Assembly: GCF_020283565.1 (NCBI RefSeq) | Contig: NC_060059.1 | Location: 29,709,838-29,773,837 of the forward strand | Direction: 5' to 3' | DNA: 64,000 nucleotides | Source of the DNA: Trifolium pratense | Lineage: Eukaryota; Streptophyta; Magnoliopsida; Fabales; Fabaceae | Shown: positions 59,637 to 64,000 of the stretch, one piece after another | How positions within the stretch are numbered: position 1 is the stretch's first letter | Layout: every line of letters begins with the position of its first letter | The notes under the pieces: model-generated | The model's input: the letters and a program-made list of their open reading frames with translations, nothing else | The model's database searches: none | What the model was told of the DNA's origin: nothing | Position numbers and translations under genes: made by a program

Positions 59637-60110
59637 ATTTTGGGTGGCTCAAATGCAATGTCGACAAGGGTTTTCATGTGGAAGTGTGGAACAAAGCAAG
59701 ACCAGTGCGGGATGGTGCGTGAGAGATTATATGGGACAATTTGTGATGGTCGGGACTCATTGGATTCAAGGGAGATGCTCAACTATTGAAGGTGAAGCAA
59801 ATGCTATGCTTGTGGCTATTAAGGAGTTGGAACAAAAAGGATTCACCAATGTTATCTTTGAAACTGATTCAAAAAGCGTAGTAGATGCAATTCATTGTGT
59901 TCAATTGGGCGCCTCTGAATTTAGTTCTATAATTTGTAAGATTAAACATGTATGTCTGTGAATTCTAGCTTTGAGGTTAAGTTTACTAAGCGACAAACGA
60001 ATATGATTTCTCACACCCTTGCTAGGACGACCATTTCTTAGTCTAGTTGCTATTTGTTTGAGATGTTACCTCCTTGTATTGATTCTTTGTTGATTAATGA
60101 AATGGTTTGA
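59637..60110 (+). pseudogene. RNase H (RVT_3) remnant of a LINE
   Basis: Shifting plus-strand frames give WLKCNVDKGFHVEV, AGWCVRDYMGQFVM, STIEGEANAMLVAIKELEQK, FETDSKSVVDAIHC and KRQTNM with HTLAR. The order and spacing are those of the plant RVT_3 RNase H domain. Frameshifts lie near 59700 and 59960. It is clearly related to the end of the LINE remnant at 40.7-41.0 kb. Confidence 0.75.
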
Positions 60111-60950
60111 GCTTGTTTATGTCAAAAGAACACACACACAGAACACAAGAGAGTATACCTCAACAGCATATCCACCATAACAAAAATATGCAAGTTTTAC
60201 ATACAATATGCAAAAAAAAAAAATTTACATTTCCAATCTATGAAGCAAAGACACTCCTCAAATTAGGCTTGTTCCAGTGTCGGACACTCGTCGGTGTCCG
60301 ATACCGACACTTATGATTACATTGAATTATATCTTCTTAAATTATTGTCGGTGTCGACGTGTCTAGTGTCCGGTGTCTGTGTCTATGCATCGTGCTTCAT
60401 AGTTGTCAATTGATACATAAATTGTTCAATCAAAATATACAAAAAGAATCAACAAACAGGTGGAGAGGAAGTTAGTTGGTTACAAATAATGAAAATTGGG
60501 AAGGAGTAAAACAAATCATATTCTGTAATAGTCTGTCTACATTTGAGCACTTGTGTACGAAATTCAAAATAAGTATCCTAATCCAACATAAGTTGACTGT
60601 TATGTTGAAATCAAGCTACTCATGAAGTGTTGAAGCTAAAATTTTCAAATGCTTCTTTAAGCTTTTCTGAAGTTGAATATAGAAATCATAAATTGGAAGA
60701 CAAAAACAACTGAAAAGATTTTAAAATAAAGCACATAGAAAACATATATTCTGTCACAATCCAAGAGAATTTAAACTTGAAGACAGGTGGTGGAAGTGAT
60801 AATAGGTGATGGTGTAAACAGTTCAGCCAGTAATCATAGGATAAATGAACAACTTTTACTACAAAGGAGATAAAGTTCAATTAAGCATAATGAGAAATGT
60901 TAAAACATTACAACAAAAGAGACTAAACATTCAAAATAAATTTGATAAAG
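60111..60950. other. Intergenic stretch, no gene seen
   Basis: Repeated words of the type GTGTCGGACAC, GGTGTCCG and GTGTCGACGTGTCTAGTGTCC occur at 60278-60380 and may form local hairpins. No coding region recognised. Confidence 0.4.
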
Positions 60951-60954
60951 AAAG

Positions 60955-61445
60955 ATGAAACAGCTTCATAATAAAATTGCCAGTAATTGTGATATTTCAC
61001 CTTTCGTCCCCACTCCAATAGGATACTCAATGCAAGGCAATGGTCCAACAGTTAAGAGTTTAGTTAGGATTCTTTCTCACCGAGTTCGCCCAAAATTGAT
61101 ATGTGAAAAGTTGTATCTTTATGATATGAGATCAATGCACTGGACCCATTTAACACCACCAAGTTTATCCACGATGCATCATCAAATACAAAATAAGCAT
61201 CATCCGAGGGTATCAGTGTTATGAAGAACACCTCATTGCTCAAGTAAAATGATACCACAAATTGTTCACCAAGGATATCTTCTGAAGAAACCCAATGACA
61301 CATTCCATCCATGTATACTTGAGTTCCTTCAATATAGTCCAAAGAAGACGGCATGTCAGCATCCAATTCCCTCCACAAGTTACTTCTTTGGCTATATATC
61401 TCCCAAAAGGGGTGTAAAGTGATGTGATCAATAAAAGGTGAAGTG
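60955..61445 (-). pseudogene. F-box-associated domain remnant
   Basis: Minus-strand frames give PFWEIYSQRSNLWRELDADM, PSSLDYIEGTQVYMDGMCHW, VVSFYLSNEVFFITLIPSDD, INLVVLNGSSALISYH and PLPCIEYPIGVGTKGE. This is the order of the F-box-associated interaction domain of the large legume F-box family (substrate-binding part of SCF ubiquitin ligases). The N-terminal F-box is missing and frameshifts and stops break it, for example after GELGEKES. Confidence 0.8.
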
Positions 61446-63846
61446 AAAAGTGATTTAATTGTGTACTAGAGCAACAATGAAATAGTTTCTCTACACATCA
61501 ATAACAATATAAGAAAGTTGAAGTACCTGGTAAAGTCAAAAATGCCCCTATTTAAGAATATGACATGTGTCCAAAGTAGGGACTTTTCATGTCAAAAAAT
61601 TAAGTAACTGAACTAATGTAGCATTGAACCAAGCCATTTTTCAAGCCAACCAAGCCATATTTCTATATTGTGAGAGTAAAGGTAACTTTTCATCAAGCCC
61701 CATGCAAAAAAGTAACCAAACCAGTTTCAATTGAAAAGTAACACATGTGACTTATCCAATCAAACTTTTTGAATATCACACATTTTGCCTCTTATTGTGG
61801 AATTCAAATTTTGAATTCAAATCTTAAAATTAAATGCTACCTTCTCTCACCAACATAAATAAGAAACAATTGAAATTTTATCATTCTCTCACAAATTTCT
61901 CTTACATTCATCCTTTCATTTTCTGTCTTTTTTTTTTCTACTATTTTTTATTACTACTACTTTCTTCTTATTATTATTGAATAATGTTCTTCATGTTTTA
62001 TGTTTGTTATTTTTTTTCTATCTTTCAAGAGATGGCAAAACAGAAAATCATATACTAACAACTTATGTCTTTCTTGCAGCATGAATAACATAGTTGAGTT
62101 AAAAAATAGTGGTATATTTTGAAGAAAGGAGTACACTGGAAAATCAAAAACAAACCAAATCATGAGATGGTTGAAAGAAATATACTATCTCTCACTCTTT
62201 CTTAGCTATTTTTTGCCTTCATCTTTATTTTTTAAACTCCATTTACATTTATTTTGCAGGAAAGTTCTTTTTTTTTGGACAATATGAACACATAAAAGTA
62301 CCATCGCAAGGTAAAAGTTTAGAAAAAATAAATAAAACATCCAGAGTAGATAAAATGATATGATCTATTCTTTAATATTAATCGACTTTTCATTTAATTT
62401 GTTTCAATTTTGTGTTTTATTTTGTCATGAGAAGTAAAGATGAATGACACAAATCCACCATGAGATAGAAAAATGAAGAACAAATAAATATAAACAAAGA
62501 TGGAGAACAAAGAGCAAAGAGTTTGGGTAAGAAAATAAGTGTAAAGAGAAAGTACTGAAAATTAGAAAAAGTAGAATTTATGGATTGAATTTTATGATTT
62601 GGGTTATTTCTTTTTGCAAGAATGATTTTGTTTATGTTATCATAGTATTGTTAAACAATTTTAACTCTTTACCATCTCCAACCTCTCAGCCCATACTCAA
62701 ACTACACCACAAATGATACAGATGATAGAAGTGAAAAGTTTTAATAAACTGAAAAAACAGTTATTTACAAAATGGAGTTCAACAGCCAACAAAACAATTT
62801 TTTAAGCATGTTCAAAAATGATTTTACTCAAAAAACAGATATAAACATTTTCAAACCTTGACCGGAAAAGTGATAGTTGCGGCGGCGATGGTTTCCGGCG
62901 CGGTGGTTTCCGACGAACTTGCTCCTATTGAAAAAATAATAATTGTGGGTTTTGGAAGGGGATATAAGAGAGTATTTCTATGTTAATAGTTTTTTGAAAA
63001 ATTACCCGTGGTTGTCAAGATCTAACTAAGAAGTTAATGGTTGTAAAATTTTAAAATCATATAGAAAGGATGAAGATGGTGGATTGGTGGTTGTGGAGGA
63101 GTCATTGAAGGTTAGAAAATGGAAGAATCCAGACAAAGGGTTGTGGCGGCGGAAAGGGTTTCATGAAGAAGAGAAGGGAGAATTTGGTCTGTTAGTATTA
63201 CATAAATTTGGGGTTGTAAGCAACAATTGAACCATGGGTTGATCGTTAGAAGAAGAGGAGATGATTGAAGAAGGTGAGCTTATGAAATATTGAAGAAGAT
63301 GTTGTTGAGAAAAAGAAGGAAAAAAAAAAAGGAACAAAGAAAGAAATGAAGGAGTGGCTGTTGAATTATCATGAAAGAGGAAGTGAAGATTTAGGTTTTG
63401 GGATAATAATAATAATAATAATAATATAATAAGAATAATAAATATTTGGGTTGGGTAATTAGTTTTGGGCTGAAATATGGGTCTATATGGGTCTCTTCTC
63501 AACAAACATTGAAACTTAACTCTAATTATTTTTGACAAAATCAATTTTGTCAATTAATAGGTAAACATTTATTTTAGCATTTTTTAATTAAATAAATCAT
63601 ACACTAAATATACTATTGATTTTGATTAAAAAAAATATCATTGTAAAATATGCTACTAATTGAAATACGGGAAACATTTCACTATAATGTATTAAATAAG
63701 TGATAAATTTTTTCAAAATACGGAAAACAAACTATAATATACTAATAAGGGAAACATTCATTATAAAAAAAAAATTTAATAATACAGGAAGCATTTAGCT
63801 AATGTGCTAAATAAATTATACACCGGACAAAATATATTATCATATA
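61446..63846. other. AT-rich intergenic stretch, no supported gene
   Basis: A leader-like pyrimidine-rich segment after ACATAAATAAG (61853-61930) is not followed by a usable frame. A GC-rich block at 62860-62930 (GCGGCGGCGATGG) opens a short frame that soon stops. The 130-codon minus-strand frame 63161-63553 is a low-complexity Leu/Ser/Phe-rich translation of (AAT)n and purine-rich DNA. Confidence 0.45.
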
Positions 63847-64000
63847 CTCCTTTCGGTTTTATATATAAGCAAAATTTAACTTTTTAATTTTGTTAATTAT
63901 AGCTAATAAAAGAGACTTCACATTATTTCTTTTTTTATATACAAAAGTGAGGTTACAAAAGAAATAGAGAGAAGTGCTGGGAGTTTTCTTTATTTATTTT
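63847..64000 (+). mobile_element. Partial Stowaway-like MITE at the window edge
   Basis: After a TA, CTCCTTTCGGTTTTATATAT followed by AAGCAAAATTTAACTTTTTA matches the left end of a common Stowaway group. The right end lies beyond the window. Confidence 0.5.

Noticed and set aside
63161..63553. 130-codon minus-strand frame
   Set aside because: Leu/Ser/Phe-rich translation of (AAT)n and purine-rich low-complexity DNA; no domain.

Overview
This is nuclear DNA from a flowering plant, most likely a legume of the clover/medic/pea group. The evidence is spliceosomal introns, very AT-rich intergenic DNA, plant-type transposons at nearly every scale, and plant-only families (P-class PPR, B3, type I MADS-box, CHX antiporter, SMAP). 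The F-box-associated remnant near 61 kb looks like the Medicago/Trifolium expansion. The genus is an inference.

Probable working host genes are few and single: four nuclear tRNA-Cys(GCA) genes on the minus strand (0.8-5.5 kb); a two-exon DIM1/YLS8 U5 snRNP gene (10.0-11.4 kb); a B3-domain gene (13.0-13.6 kb); a SMAP1-like small acidic protein gene (43.3-43.5 kb, minus); an AGL80-like type I MADS gene with an intron inside the MADS box (46.4-47.2 kb); an intronless P-class PPR gene (51.0-52.9 kb); and a three-exon CHX-type cation/H+ antiporter gene (56.2-59.0 kb). Broken host sequences include an orphan exon pair (1.7-3.1 kb), a DIM1 fragment (35.6-35.9 kb), a copied B3 3' tail (14.7 kb) and an F-box remnant (61 kb).

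The rest is layered mobile DNA. An Athila-like gypsy deletion derivative (15.7-19.8 kb) lies in a Helitron-like sequence. A very young 12.2-kb Sirevirus-type copia element (20.2-32.4 kb, minus) sits in a second copy of that same sequence. It has nearly identical 1.12-kb LTRs, several polypurine tracts, a 931-codon env-like ORF and a separate antisense ORF, but pol carries a nonsense codon and is out of frame with gag. Two degenerate LINEs (5.9-7.4 and 37.4-39.6 kb) are each interrupted by a hAT-type element with a clear 8-bp target duplication. The second hAT element carries a head-to-head array of about 20-bp repeats. A 1.14-kb Mutator-like foldback element with a perfect 9-bp target duplication lies less than 100 bp upstream of the DIM1 leader.

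SINEs, Stowaway and other MITEs and several RNase H remnants of LINEs fill the gaps. A recurrent small-scale pattern is also visible: about a dozen 9-25-bp poly(A)-tailed micro-insertions, each flanked by a 12-20-bp target duplication, which look like the shortest possible retrotransposition products. No operon-like organisation, CRISPR array, rRNA gene or organelle insertion was seen.
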